Positions 6,915 to 13,231 of a DNA stretch of 14,352 nucleotides are shown here, piece by piece. Under the pieces are notes generated by a model, which was not told where the DNA came from, made no database searches, and worked only from the letters and a program-made list of their open reading frames with translations. Both the position numbers and the translations under genes were made by a program. Within the stretch, counting starts at the first letter, position 1, and each line of letters begins with the position of its first letter. Origin of the DNA: Synergistaceae bacterium (GTDB taxonomy: Bacteria > Synergistota > Synergistia > Synergistales > Aminobacteriaceae); the NCBI GenBank assembly GCA_017458545.1, contig JAFTBA010000156.1:1-14352 (forward strand), in the 5' to 3' direction.

Positions 6915-7609
6915 CACCACTCCCTTTTCTTATTGAGATAATCAAAAAACATACCCGATATGTTACTGTTGTTTTTATATAACAGTTCAAACAAAGCAGA
7001 AGCCGACTCCTTTGGCGATATGGACTCGGAAGATTTGACGGCGGCCTCTCCGCCCATCTGTGTTCTCATCCAGCCGGGATGATAACAATACACACGTATA
7101 TCACTATCCTTAGTCTCATTCATAAAAATCTTGCCGGCCATATTTAGTGCCGCTTTTGACATACAATAGCCATAATTGTCCCCCCGCTCATACTCGGAAA
7201 TACTGCCGAAATCACTTGAAACATTGAGCATGATTCCGCCCCTTTTCAGCAATCTCTTTGAATGCTTCATAACACACAGCGGAGCAATGGCATTAACTGA
7301 AAGCATGTCCCTGACCTTACTCATATCTGTGTCTTGAATTCCGACCGACTGATCCGAACACCATATACCGGCCACATTGTAAACCGTATCCAAAGAGGCA
7401 TCCGAAATATCGGAAAAAGCGTTCACTATAGCCTTTTCATCCTTAATGTCCATAAGATATACATGAATATCAGTATTTTGCTCCGACAGTCTTTTAAGCT
7501 CATCTGTCATAGAATGTGCCAGAGCATAAACAGTATCGCCGTTAAATGAATGAAGTCTTAAAAGTTCCAGAGCTAATCCTTTTCCGGCACCGGTTATAAC
7601 AACCCTCAT
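6914..7609 (-). CDS. Short-chain dehydrogenase/reductase (classical SDR)
   Basis: This is an NAD(P)-dependent oxidoreductase of the classical SDR family; the substrate is unknown. From the ATG at 7609 it has 231 residues. The Rossmann glycine motif is TGAGKGLA at 6-13, with Ala where the third Gly usually is. NVAG is at 78-81, the active-site Asn probably N106, Ser at 131-132 (NVSSDF), and YxxxK is Y148-C-M-S-K152. The loop GWMRTQMGGEAA follows the catalytic residues as in other SDRs. The ATG at 7609 is preferred over a GTG at 7627 because the Rossmann strand begins right at it, but neither has a good ribosome site. The only strong Shine-Dalgarno, AAAGGAGGAG, lies about 45 bases upstream and does not serve this frame. 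The gene is coupled to the downstream cupin gene and looks like part of an inserted cassette. Confidence 0.85.
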   Translation of the reverse strand: MRVVITGAGKGLALELLRLHSFNGDTVYALAHSMTDELKRLSEQNTDIHVYLMDIKDEKAIVNAFSDISDASLDTVYNVAGIWCSDQSVGIQDTDMSKVRDMLSVNAIAPLCVMKHSKRLLKRGGIMLNVSSDFGSISEYERGDNYGYCMSKAALNMAGKIFMNETKDSDIRVYCYHPGWMRTQMGGEAAVKSSESISPKESASALFELLYKNNSNISGMFFDYLNKKREW

Positions 7610-7720
7610 AATCAAATAAATGCGCACGGATAACCATTACTTTAGGCAGTGCGCTCCTCCTTTTTCTGTTATGTTATGTTATACCGCCAAAGGCAAGTAG
7701 GCTTTATATATTTGCTAATA

Positions 7721-7755
7721 TTACAATATTCACACTGAACGCTTAATATCTCCCC
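7721..7755 (-). repeat. 35-bp repeat at the hydE 3' end (parent of the relic at 6361-6395)
   Basis: It contains the last nine codons of hydE (ending in KRSV and TGA) and nine bases beyond. The second copy lies 1360 bp away on the other side of the SDR-cupin pair, in direct orientation. The arrangement resembles an element that inserted at a gene's 3' end and left that end duplicated. No integrase or transposase lies between the copies. Confidence 0.7.
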
Positions 7756-8773
7756 TGTCAATAACTATCTCATAGCCTGTCTTAAGCATTCTGTTACTGA
7801 GGCATTCACGGCACTGAGCTGACTCCTCACCTGTGCAAATCTTATTGTCGTAAAGCTCGTATTTCTTTCTGACATTTACGGGCGATAAGTTCGGCATCAC
7901 TACATTAGCTCCCGACATTATGCCCTTCTCGCGCCCTAAAGGGTCAACCGTCCCCAGTGCTGTTGTCGAGGGCAGCAGGACAAACGGGTGAATGAGTCTT
8001 ATCACCGACAGCAGATAGCATGTTAATTCCACAGTCCCGGCAGGGTAATCCCTGAACGGCGTATCCTTGTGCGGAATGAACGGTCCTATACCGCACATTT
8101 CAGGCTTAAACGTCTCAACAAACTTCAAATCTTCCGCTAAATTCTTAGCCGTTTGAAACGGACTCCCTACCATGAATCCGCACCCTACCTGATAGCCCAG
8201 TTCCCTCAAATCACTCAGGCACTTCATTCGGTTATCGTAGGACATCTCAGAAGGGTGTAACTTCGCATAATGTTCACTGTCGGCAGTCTCATGCCTCAGC
8301 AAATACCTGTCAGCTCCGCATTCTCGCAAATACCTGTAACTCTCACGGCTTCGCTCACCCATTGAGAGGGTTACGGCGCAATCGGGGTGCTTGGTCTTAA
8401 TCTCGCGGACGATTCCGCCGAGAACCTCATCGCCAAAATAAGAGTCCTCTCCTCCCTGTAACACGAACGTCCTGAAACCAAGTCCGTAACCCTCATCAGC
8501 GCATTCGAGAATCTCATCGGGAGTCAGGCGGTAACGTTCACAGTTCAAATTGCTGCGTCTTATTCCGCAGTATAAGCAGTCATTACGGCAGATGTTCGAC
8601 ACTTCGATTAAACCGCGAATGTATACGGTGTTGCCGTAAATTTCACGCCTTGCCTTAACCGCAAGTTCACGCAAAAGCCTTGAGGATTCGTCATTGCGTT
8701 CAGTGATTAATGACTCGTACTCCTCAAGGCTAAGTGAATGAGTCTCAGCTAATTTCCTGATAATCCCTTTCAC
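7730..8773 (-). CDS. hydE: [FeFe] hydrogenase H-cluster radical SAM maturase HydE
   Basis: HydE is a radical S-adenosylmethionine enzyme that acts with HydG and HydF to build the diiron subcluster of [FeFe] hydrogenase. The product has 347 residues, normal for HydE. The radical SAM cluster motif is C62-x3-C66-x2-C69 in the context SNICRNDCLYCGIRRSN, typical of HydE. A second C-x7-C-x2-C motif at C313, C321 and C324 matches the accessory cluster site known from Thermotoga HydE. FVLQGGED at about 109-116 is also characteristic. The start is GTG at 8773, 4 bases after the M15 peptidase stop, with AGG about 8 bases upstream. It is third in the operon after a TM1266-type regulator and the M15 peptidase. 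HydF, HydG and a hydrogenase are not in the window. Confidence 0.93.
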   Translation of the reverse strand: MKGIIRKLAETHSLSLEEYESLITERNDESSRLLRELAVKARREIYGNTVYIRGLIEVSNICRNDCLYCGIRRSNLNCERYRLTPDEILECADEGYGLGFRTFVLQGGEDSYFGDEVLGGIVREIKTKHPDCAVTLSMGERSRESYRYLRECGADRYLLRHETADSEHYAKLHPSEMSYDNRMKCLSDLRELGYQVGCGFMVGSPFQTAKNLAEDLKFVETFKPEMCGIGPFIPHKDTPFRDYPAGTVELTCYLLSVIRLIHPFVLLPSTTALGTVDPLGREKGIMSGANVVMPNLSPVNVRKKYELYDNKICTGEESAQCRECLSNRMLKTGYEIVIDRGDIKRSV

Positions 8774-8777
8774 TCTT

Positions 8778-9479
8778 TTACCTGTAATCAGGGTAAAGCT
8801 CCTGTGCTTTTTTGTCTGAAACCTCGAAATGCTGATAGTCCTTTAAGGTCTTCCATTCTCCGCCCCATTCAAAGCCCTTTTCGGTGAACAGCCTGTAACA
8901 TAAATCGCCCTTCTCTATCTTGTACCTGAAACTCTTATTCCTGTCAGTGTATTCTTCAGCTGTTGCAGGTTCAACGATTTTTTTGCCGTCAGTTTCTTTG
9001 ACGTAAGGATTGTAGAGAGTATTTATGTCGACTGCCAATCCCAGACCGTGCTTTGAAATTCTTGTTGTGCGCGCAATAAAACGGAAGTTAAAACATGACG
9101 AGTTATTATCGCGCATTGATGTCTCATCATCAGCTCCGTACTCATCTACGAGTCTTATTTTTTCGACAGGGTAGTTCCCTTCGTAAAGCCCCTTGAAGAT
9201 TTCGAGAAGGTCTGACGCTATATGAACATTGCAGATTAATTCACCCTCATGAGTAACTCCGTCAATATCCTTATGGAGAACGTGAAGATATTTCAGGTCT
9301 TCAATGGGAATAGGGCAGTTGTCTTTGTAAGAGAGTCCCTTAATCCTGGCGAATATCTCATCGTTAATATCAGCAATCCAAAAACCGCTCTCATCATTTG
9401 ACTTTTCTTCAGCGGCAAACAACCCACAGCACTGAAACATAACTGACAACCCAAGCAGCAAAACAGCAATTTTTTTCAT
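8778..9479 (-). CDS. Exported M15-family peptidase (D-Ala-D-Ala carboxypeptidase or L,D-endopeptidase type)
   Basis: This is a zinc peptidase expected to cut peptidoglycan stem peptides outside the cytoplasm. It has 233 residues with an N-terminal signal sequence (MKKIAVLLLGLSVMFQCCG). The M15 metal-binding pattern is clear: H144 in SKHGLGLAVDIN with D151, and H217 in YQHFE after the WGGEW block (205-209). These are the expected two His and one Asp ligands. Spacing and the WGGEW block resemble the M15C/CwlK-like branch. The ATG at 9479 follows GGAGAG by about 10 bases. The gene sits 19 bases after the TM1266-like gene and 4 bases before hydE, so it is co-transcribed with hydrogenase maturation genes with no obvious functional link. 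Type I signal cleavage is more likely than lipoprotein processing, although Cys17 and Cys18 are present. Confidence 0.85.
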   Translation of the reverse strand: MKKIAVLLLGLSVMFQCCGLFAAEEKSNDESGFWIADINDEIFARIKGLSYKDNCPIPIEDLKYLHVLHKDIDGVTHEGELICNVHIASDLLEIFKGLYEGNYPVEKIRLVDEYGADDETSMRDNNSSCFNFRFIARTTRISKHGLGLAVDINTLYNPYVKETDGKKIVEPATAEEYTDRNKSFRYKIEKGDLCYRLFTEKGFEWGGEWKTLKDYQHFEVSDKKAQELYPDYR

Positions 9480-9498
9480 CAGAACTTAACTCTCCTGA

Positions 9499-9741
9499 TT
9501 ACTTCGAAAATGCTATCGTTACGCTTACGCCGTCAAGGTTGCCGATTTTCCCTGACAATGCGGATATTACGTCCTGCGGTGCATCAACAGCAATGCTGAT
9601 GATGTTGATGTTCTTCTGGTGATAAGGCAGTCCCATCCGCCCGATTATAAACTCCCTGTACTCATGAAGCGTATTGTTCAGGGCTTCGATTGATTTTGTG
9701 TTCTCAACTATTATGCTCATTACCGCTACTCTGGTATCCAT
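9499..9741 (-). CDS. TM1266-family putative iron-only hydrogenase system regulator
   Basis: The 80-residue protein has the ferredoxin-like (ACT/NikR C-terminal) fold pattern of the TM1266 family, which is typically encoded beside HydE, HydF or HydG. Visible family features are the opening RVAVMSIIVEN, the HEYREFIIGRMGLPY block at about 26-40, INIISIAVDAP at 45-55 and the ending LDGVSVTIAFSK. No DNA-binding domain is visible, so a direct regulatory mechanism is not shown and the name rests on context. The ATG at 9741 has an excellent ribosome site, AAAGGAGG, 8 bases upstream. It heads the operon with the M15 peptidase and hydE, and its own extended -10 lies just downstream of the preceding gene's stop codon. 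Confidence 0.88.
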   Translation of the reverse strand: MDTRVAVMSIIVENTKSIEALNNTLHEYREFIIGRMGLPYHQKNINIISIAVDAPQDVISALSGKIGNLDGVSVTIAFSK

Positions 9742-9774
9742 TTTGAGTTCCTCCTTTTGATTATGTATGTGTAC

Positions 9775-9783
9775 ATTTTAGCA
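9775..9783 (-). promoter_or_regulatory. Promoter of the TM1266-M15-hydE operon (extended -10)
   Basis: On the minus strand this reads TGCTAAAAT, an extended -10 in the 46-bp gap after the glycosidase gene. The expected start is near 9768, giving a leader of about 27 nt with the strong ribosome site. Any -35 would fall in the glycosidase 3' end. Read-through from the glycosidase gene is also possible. Confidence 0.35.
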
Positions 9784-9787
9784 TTAA

Positions 9788-11266
9788 TTATCTGGGTACT
9801 GCACCGAGCGCATAGCTTATTCTGCGTTCGTAACCGTCGGAAGGAATGTTATAGATTTTACCGTCAATAATAATTTCCGTTGAGCCTCCTCCGTCAAGAT
9901 TAAGCGCGTAAATTAAACCGTGCCCCCTCATTATTTCGGTCAGTTCGCTTATCGTTGCCCCAGATGAGTGCATACCGTTACGCCCGTCAACAGCCATAAA
10001 TACCCATGACCCTCCAGCATTCAGTCCCACTGCGGAACGCGGATGCCTCGTTGAAATCAAACCGTTCGAGAAATCTTCGCCATATCCTGCCGTCTGACCG
10101 TCATCAATTACAAGCGGCCCTGCCTGTATTATGTTCGTCATATCAGGCCAGTAATCAGCCTCTTCAGTTGCATTGGCTACGGCAAACACAGCTTCGTCAT
10201 CATCGTTCCACGCAAGACACCCCCTCATATCGTAAGGAAGTGAGAAATTCCTGCCGTTGACTCTCAGCGCACCTATCGGAAAACCTTTACCGCCCTTTAC
10301 GATTCCGAAGAACCCGGCATTAATTGCTGCCTGAACGTTATTCTGACCGTAAATTGATGACAGCGTTGTCAGTTCCGTAGGCCCTAAGTATGACGCTACA
10401 GGTGCTATCCTGAAATAACTCGGATCTATTTCGAGCATTATCCAGAATCTAGGAAGTATTTGCGTGTTAGGATTAGTCATTGACGGAATAACCCGTGAAA
10501 TTAAACCTCTTGCTTTAGCTATAGTCTCAAGCCTCCTGACTACATTATAGTCATTGAGCTTCTGACTCCTTACGCTGTATGTCTCATTGACTCCGGTAAT
10601 GCTTACTTCAACACCTTCCTCGCGTAATGATGCCTTGAAGTATTCGGCAGCAGCACGTGTTTTGATTCCGTCAGCAAAGAACCTCCATTCAGGTATACCC
10701 GTAGGCACTCCCTCACGGTGAATGTGTACCCTTAAACCCGTAACAGGATTGCGAATCATATCAAGCGTGAAATTCATTGACGCTCCTGCTAATCGCTGAA
10801 GTATCTTTCTTGACTCGTCTACATTCAGCTTAGTGTCCCCCGAAAATTTCCCGTCAGAAAAATCTGACTGAGGAAATATTGACGGGTTCATGTTCATCGC
10901 TATGACAAGACAGCCGCGTTCAAACGGTGTGAGAGTCTTTTCATCGTTGAGTCCCGTAGGGTAATCGGTGAACAGTCCTGCCTCAAAGGTCATTCCTAAA
11001 CACTCAATACACCATCTCAATGCCTCGCGCCTCGTAACAGGAGCGTCAAGTTTTGTTACTGTGTCCGAAACGTAACCCGTTCGTAACAGGAAACCTGCAG
11101 CATCATTGTAAGGAGCTTCGGGTGATTCGCTCCAGTCAATTCCCCTGACCGTTAAGATCCCGGTGAGAAACTCGAAACGTGTTACTGCTGATGACTCTGA
11201 CTGAGTGAACGCTGTCAGGATTATGAGCACTGACGTAATGATTAACCTTCTGAAAATTTTTGACAT
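9788..11266 (-). CDS. Exported phosphodiester glycosidase (NAGPA/DUF2233 family) with SLH-like N-terminal region
   Basis: The C-terminal half is an NAGPA-type domain. The family is named after the human uncovering enzyme that removes N-acetylglucosamine from phosphodiesters; bacterial members act on cell-surface or exopolysaccharide glycans. Conserved blocks are AINAGFFG (314-321), AGPLVIDDG (382-390), RHPRSAVGL (407-415), VDGR (426-429) and ALNLDGGGST (454-463). A signal helix lies at about 5-22. Residues 30-165 hold segments such as PVTRREALRWCIECLG and TLTPFERGCLVIA that resemble S-layer homology repeats, which would tether the protein to the envelope. Residues 180-265 look like a small alpha/beta domain, perhaps SPOR-like. 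The ATG at 11266 is chosen because it follows a GAGG site by about 11 bases and starts the signal peptide; a TTG at 11287 is the alternative. It is divergent from the 6S-like RNA. Confidence 0.85.
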   Translation of the reverse strand: MSKIFRRLIITSVLIILTAFTQSESSAVTRFEFLTGILTVRGIDWSESPEAPYNDAAGFLLRTGYVSDTVTKLDAPVTRREALRWCIECLGMTFEAGLFTDYPTGLNDEKTLTPFERGCLVIAMNMNPSIFPQSDFSDGKFSGDTKLNVDESRKILQRLAGASMNFTLDMIRNPVTGLRVHIHREGVPTGIPEWRFFADGIKTRAAAEYFKASLREEGVEVSITGVNETYSVRSQKLNDYNVVRRLETIAKARGLISRVIPSMTNPNTQILPRFWIMLEIDPSYFRIAPVASYLGPTELTTLSSIYGQNNVQAAINAGFFGIVKGGKGFPIGALRVNGRNFSLPYDMRGCLAWNDDDEAVFAVANATEEADYWPDMTNIIQAGPLVIDDGQTAGYGEDFSNGLISTRHPRSAVGLNAGGSWVFMAVDGRNGMHSSGATISELTEIMRGHGLIYALNLDGGGSTEIIIDGKIYNIPSDGYERRISYALGAVPR

Positions 11267-11300
11267 TAAGTTTTTTACCTCGCTCAATATTTTGCGTTAA

Positions 11301-11329
11301 ATTATTTCCGAAACCTGATATAATTTCAA
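11301..11329 (-). promoter_or_regulatory. Promoter of the glycosidase gene
   Basis: On the minus strand TTGAAA (11329-11324) and AATAAT (11306-11301) are separated by 17 bp, close to the sigma-70 consensus. The start would be near 11294, giving a leader of about 28 nt. This promoter overlaps the divergent one for the structured RNA, so the two may compete for polymerase. Confidence 0.4.
11316..11324 (+). promoter_or_regulatory. Promoter of the structured RNA (extended -10)
   Basis: TGATATAAT is an extended -10 with a perfect TATAAT. The predicted start at 11331-11332 coincides with the first paired base of the RNA's closing stem, which supports both calls. TTGCGT at 11292-11297 is too far away (21 bp) to be a good -35. 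Confidence 0.5.
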
Positions 11330-11330
11330 T

Positions 11331-11475
11331 CATGCCCCTGCGGGTACACGTGATAATGATTTAAGTTCTGAGCCAACACTCGGTTCTATTAAGGCTAACG
11401 CCGCAGACTTCAAACAGTCGTATTAGGGACGGGTCAGAACACTCACTACACGGTATCTGCGGAGGTGTTTTTATT
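11331..11475 (+). ncRNA. Structured non-coding RNA with 6S RNA-like architecture
   Basis: Hand folding gives a rod. A closing stem of 20 pairs joins 11332-11352 with 11449-11468, with one C-A mismatch, one bulged A and several G-U pairs. It is followed by an asymmetric bubble (12 nt at 11353-11364 and 8 nt at 11441-11448). An inner stem joins 11365-11374 with 11431-11440, seven perfect pairs, one G-G mismatch and two more pairs. A terminal region of about 56 nt contains a small hairpin. A T-run begins at 11468. A long closing stem, a central bubble mimicking an open promoter and a terminal arm are the layout of 6S RNA (ssrS), which binds the housekeeping RNA polymerase. The length of about 140 nt is on the short side. 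No 6S primary-sequence motif is identified, so the family is unproven. No ORF with a ribosome site occupies it. Confidence 0.5.
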
Positions 11476-11485
11476 TTACTCCATA

Positions 11486-11494
11486 TGTTATAAT
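11486..11494 (+). promoter_or_regulatory. Promoter immediately upstream of the 16-bp tandem repeats (extended -10)
   Basis: TGTTATAAT is an extended -10 with perfect TATAAT. The predicted start is near 11501, 17 bases before the repeat array, so the array would be transcribed from close to its left edge. Confidence 0.4.
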
Positions 11495-11517
11495 TTTCCT
11501 GTCAAATTGCTATCTTG

Positions 11518-11613
11518 GCCACGACAAGATAACGCCACGACAAGATAACGCCACGACAAGATAACGCCACGACAAGATAACGCCACGACAAGATAACGCC
11601 ACGACAAGATAAC
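11518..11613 (+). repeat. Six perfect 16-bp tandem repeats (GCCACGACAAGATAAC)
   Basis: Six identical head-to-tail copies occupy 96 bp with no spacers, so this is a VNTR-like array and not CRISPR. The bases just before it (TATCTTG, 11511-11517) are the reverse complement of CAAGATA within the unit, so the first copy can form a 7-bp hairpin with a 7-nt loop. In the plus direction stops occur in every frame. In the minus direction all frames are open because the unit has no stop and its length is not a multiple of three. Exact identity implies recent expansion. Confidence 0.9.
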
Positions 11614-11729
11614 GCGTGTTGGAGTTGTTGCTGTCTTTTTAAGGGCTGAGGTGCAAGGTTGATTTCATAGGTTAATGCAGTGAATAATAATAACGGACTG
11701 AAAATAATTACAGTTAAAAAAATTTTGCG

Positions 11730-11735
11730 TATAAT
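11730..11735 (+). promoter_or_regulatory. Candidate -10 of the ankyrin-repeat gene
   Basis: A perfect TATAAT lies 57 bases before the TTG start, in AT-rich DNA. No convincing -35 is seen. The stretch 11614-11729 between the tandem array and this box holds nothing else that I can identify. Confidence 0.35.
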
Positions 11736-11792
11736 ATTTTCATACCACTGCAAAAACCTACGAACAAAATTTTTTGAAACGGGGTATGTATT

Positions 11793-12281
11793 TTGAAGCG
11801 TAAGACTCTCTCAGTGTTGTTGTCGGCAGTTACGGTGTTAGTGTTGCTCACGTATGCTGTAGCAGCGGAAAAAATGAGTGCGGCAGGTTTCGCCGAATAT
11901 TGCAGAAGTGCTGCAGCCAATGATATTATTGCAGCGTTGGCCGCAGGTTCTGTGATGAGTCAGCAGGCTTGGTTCAACGCAGCATACTCAAACCAGGACC
12001 CTCAGGTACTCCGTGTACTGCTCGATACAGGGAGGAAAGCAGGAGTCAATCTGCTCAATGCCACAAACAAATACGGCTGGACAGCTTTAATGTCGGCAAC
12101 AAGGTCTAACAAAAATCCTGAAGTCGCTAAATTTCTCATTCAGGCAGGAGCAGATGTTGATTACACGACACCTGAAGGAGTCAATGCTCTCAGTCTCATA
12201 AATTTTGTGAGGAGAAAACTTCCCGGACGAATCGAAATCGAAAGAATGTTAATCAGAGCAAGCGCAAGATACAGAAAATAA
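11793..12281 (+). CDS. Secreted or periplasmic ankyrin-repeat protein
   Basis: The product has 162 residues. A signal peptide spans residues 1-25 (MKRKTLSVLLSAVTVLVLL and an AVAA cleavage region), so it is exported. The rest is two to three ankyrin-type helical repeats. The clearest is at 94-126, with GWTALMSATRSNKNPEVAKF followed by LIQAGADVD. An earlier, more divergent one spans about 57-92. Such domains bind other proteins; no enzymatic domain is present, and the partner is unknown. The start is TTG at 11793, supported by the signal peptide and GGGG about 9 bases upstream. The nearby ATG at 11786 meets a stop after five codons. The gene stands alone on its strand and ends in a strong terminator. 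Confidence 0.75.
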   Translation: MKRKTLSVLLSAVTVLVLLTYAVAAEKMSAAGFAEYCRSAAANDIIAALAAGSVMSQQAWFNAAYSNQDPQVLRVLLDTGRKAGVNLLNATNKYGWTALMSATRSNKNPEVAKFLIQAGADVDYTTPEGVNALSLINFVRRKLPGRIEIERMLIRASARYRK

Positions 12282-12322
12282 GCCAACAACTTTTCAACTT
12301 TTTCATATAAAACTAAGGCATG

Positions 12323-12367
12323 ACATACCCCTGACAGTTCTTAAACTCAAGGGGTATGTTTTTTTTT
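12323..12367 (+). terminator. Intrinsic terminator of the ankyrin-repeat gene
   Basis: A perfect 9-bp stem (12323-12331 with 12351-12359) extends into a second short inner stem and is followed by an unbroken run of T at 12359-12367. It lies 42 bases after the stop codon and 7 bases before the end of the convergent HAD gene. The minus-strand side has no T-run, so it mainly serves the plus strand. Confidence 0.85.
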
Positions 12368-12373
12368 CGCAGC

Positions 12374-13144
12374 TCATATCAGCCGCAAATGTCTGCACGC
12401 TTTCAGTATTCCTCCGTCATCAATATCTTCACAGACATAATCAGCAGCTTTCCGCGCCTGTTCGGAACATATCCCTACAGCTACACCGATTTTCGCATGT
12501 CTCAGCATATCAGCGTCATTAGGACCGTCACCGAACGTTATAACTTCATCAGTCCCTGATCCTAAATGTTTCATCATCAGTTCAATTCCGTTCCATTTGG
12601 TTGACAATTCATTACGCACCTCAGTGAAGCCCCTCATAAGTTCGCGCCTAACACCTTCAGGAGCACTGAAGAATATTCCGTGTTCTGGCGAAAGCTCTGT
12701 GTACGGTCTCATGATGTAACACATTGTTGCGCGTTTAAGCTCACTCATAGGACGGAAACAGTCATATCCTGCCTGAGAGTTAAAGTAATTTCTGAAAGGC
12801 TCGAATCTCGCATAAGCATATAAATATTTTTCGTCAACAGCCGCAGTAATATCAGGGAATTTTTCAGAGACCTCGCGGAACAGTTCAAGATGTTCATCAG
12901 GGAAATATGCAGTGTGTATTTTCACCCCGTCAACAAAAATCTCTGAACCTCCTGCACACACAAGATAATTTATCCCTGCTTCATGCGCCGCCGTCATCGT
13001 CAGGAACGCTGCACGACCAGTTGCTATAGCAGGAACATGGCCGTTAAGTCTAAGAAGTTCTAATGCCCTCACAGTGTCAGGCGGTATATGAGGTCTTCCC
13101 CTGTGGCTCACTAAAGTGTTGTCGATGTCAAAAAATATATACAT
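12374..13144 (-). CDS. Cof-type HAD-superfamily phosphatase (HAD-IIB)
   Basis: This is a predicted cytoplasmic, Mg-dependent phosphatase of the HAD-IIB (Cof/YidA-like) group, acting on small phosphorylated metabolites such as sugar phosphates. It has 256 residues, a typical length. Motif I is FDIDNTL with nucleophile D6 and acid D8; Asn replaces the usual Gly at residue 9. Motif II is ATGR at about 41-44. Motif IV is FGDGPNDADML near residues 204-214, with the lysine of motif III in the preceding STKWNG...MMK segment. The cap domain occupies roughly residues 75-180. The ATG at 13144 has only a weak GGATGA site about 9 bases upstream. The upstream region is the right end of a TnpB element, so the native promoter may have been displaced. 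The 3' end abuts the terminator of the convergent ankyrin gene. Confidence 0.88.
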   Translation of the reverse strand: MYIFFDIDNTLVSHRGRPHIPPDTVRALELLRLNGHVPAIATGRAAFLTMTAAHEAGINYLVCAGGSEIFVDGVKIHTAYFPDEHLELFREVSEKFPDITAAVDEKYLYAYARFEPFRNYFNSQAGYDCFRPMSELKRATMCYIMRPYTELSPEHGIFFSAPEGVRRELMRGFTEVRNELSTKWNGIELMMKHLGSGTDEVITFGDGPNDADMLRHAKIGVAVGICSEQARKAADYVCEDIDDGGILKACRHLRLI

Positions 13145-13165
13145 TGAATAAAATCATCCGATTCT

Positions 13166-13231
13166 TTGAACCTACTAATACTTAACAAATTTTTATAATA
13201 GTTAAATATTTTGGGTATAGTAATTCTCTTG
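13166..13231 (-). mobile_element. Putative right end and omega-RNA region of the TnpB element
   Basis: Downstream of the tnpB stop the minus strand can form a stem of 8 pairs with one bulge (13215-13222 with 13173-13181) enclosing a second 5-bp stem (13201-13205 with 13182-13186). The sequence GGTTCAA follows directly, ending at 13166. In IS200/IS605 elements the right end is a hairpin followed closely by the cleavage tetranucleotide; for IS608 this is TCAA. A further hairpin, TTCTC with GAGAA, overlaps the tnpB stop. If TCAA is the end, the guide would be the roughly 20 bases from 13165 down to 13146, inside the HAD leader. No left end is recognised before the window edge. Confidence 0.4.

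Noticed and set aside
7666..7682. GTTAT repeated three times as a regulatory site
   Set aside because: It is a short, low-complexity run in an AT-rich gap, with no symmetry or second copy to support a function.
10006..10260. Plus-strand ORF inside the glycosidase gene
   Set aside because: It is antisense to conserved NAGPA motifs, with no ribosome site and no recognisable domain.
11331..11475. Known riboswitch, SRP RNA, tmRNA or RNase P RNA
   Set aside because: None of the conserved cores of these classes that I know was found, and no gene follows closely enough for a riboswitch.
11518..11613. Possible CRISPR array
   Set aside because: The 16-bp units are directly adjacent with no spacers and no cas gene is near.
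11502..11753. Minus-strand ORF of 83 codons with a hydrophobic helix and 16-residue repeats
   Set aside because: It is open mainly because the tandem unit has no minus-strand stop. It starts at TTG without a good ribosome site and covers the promoter region of the ankyrin gene.
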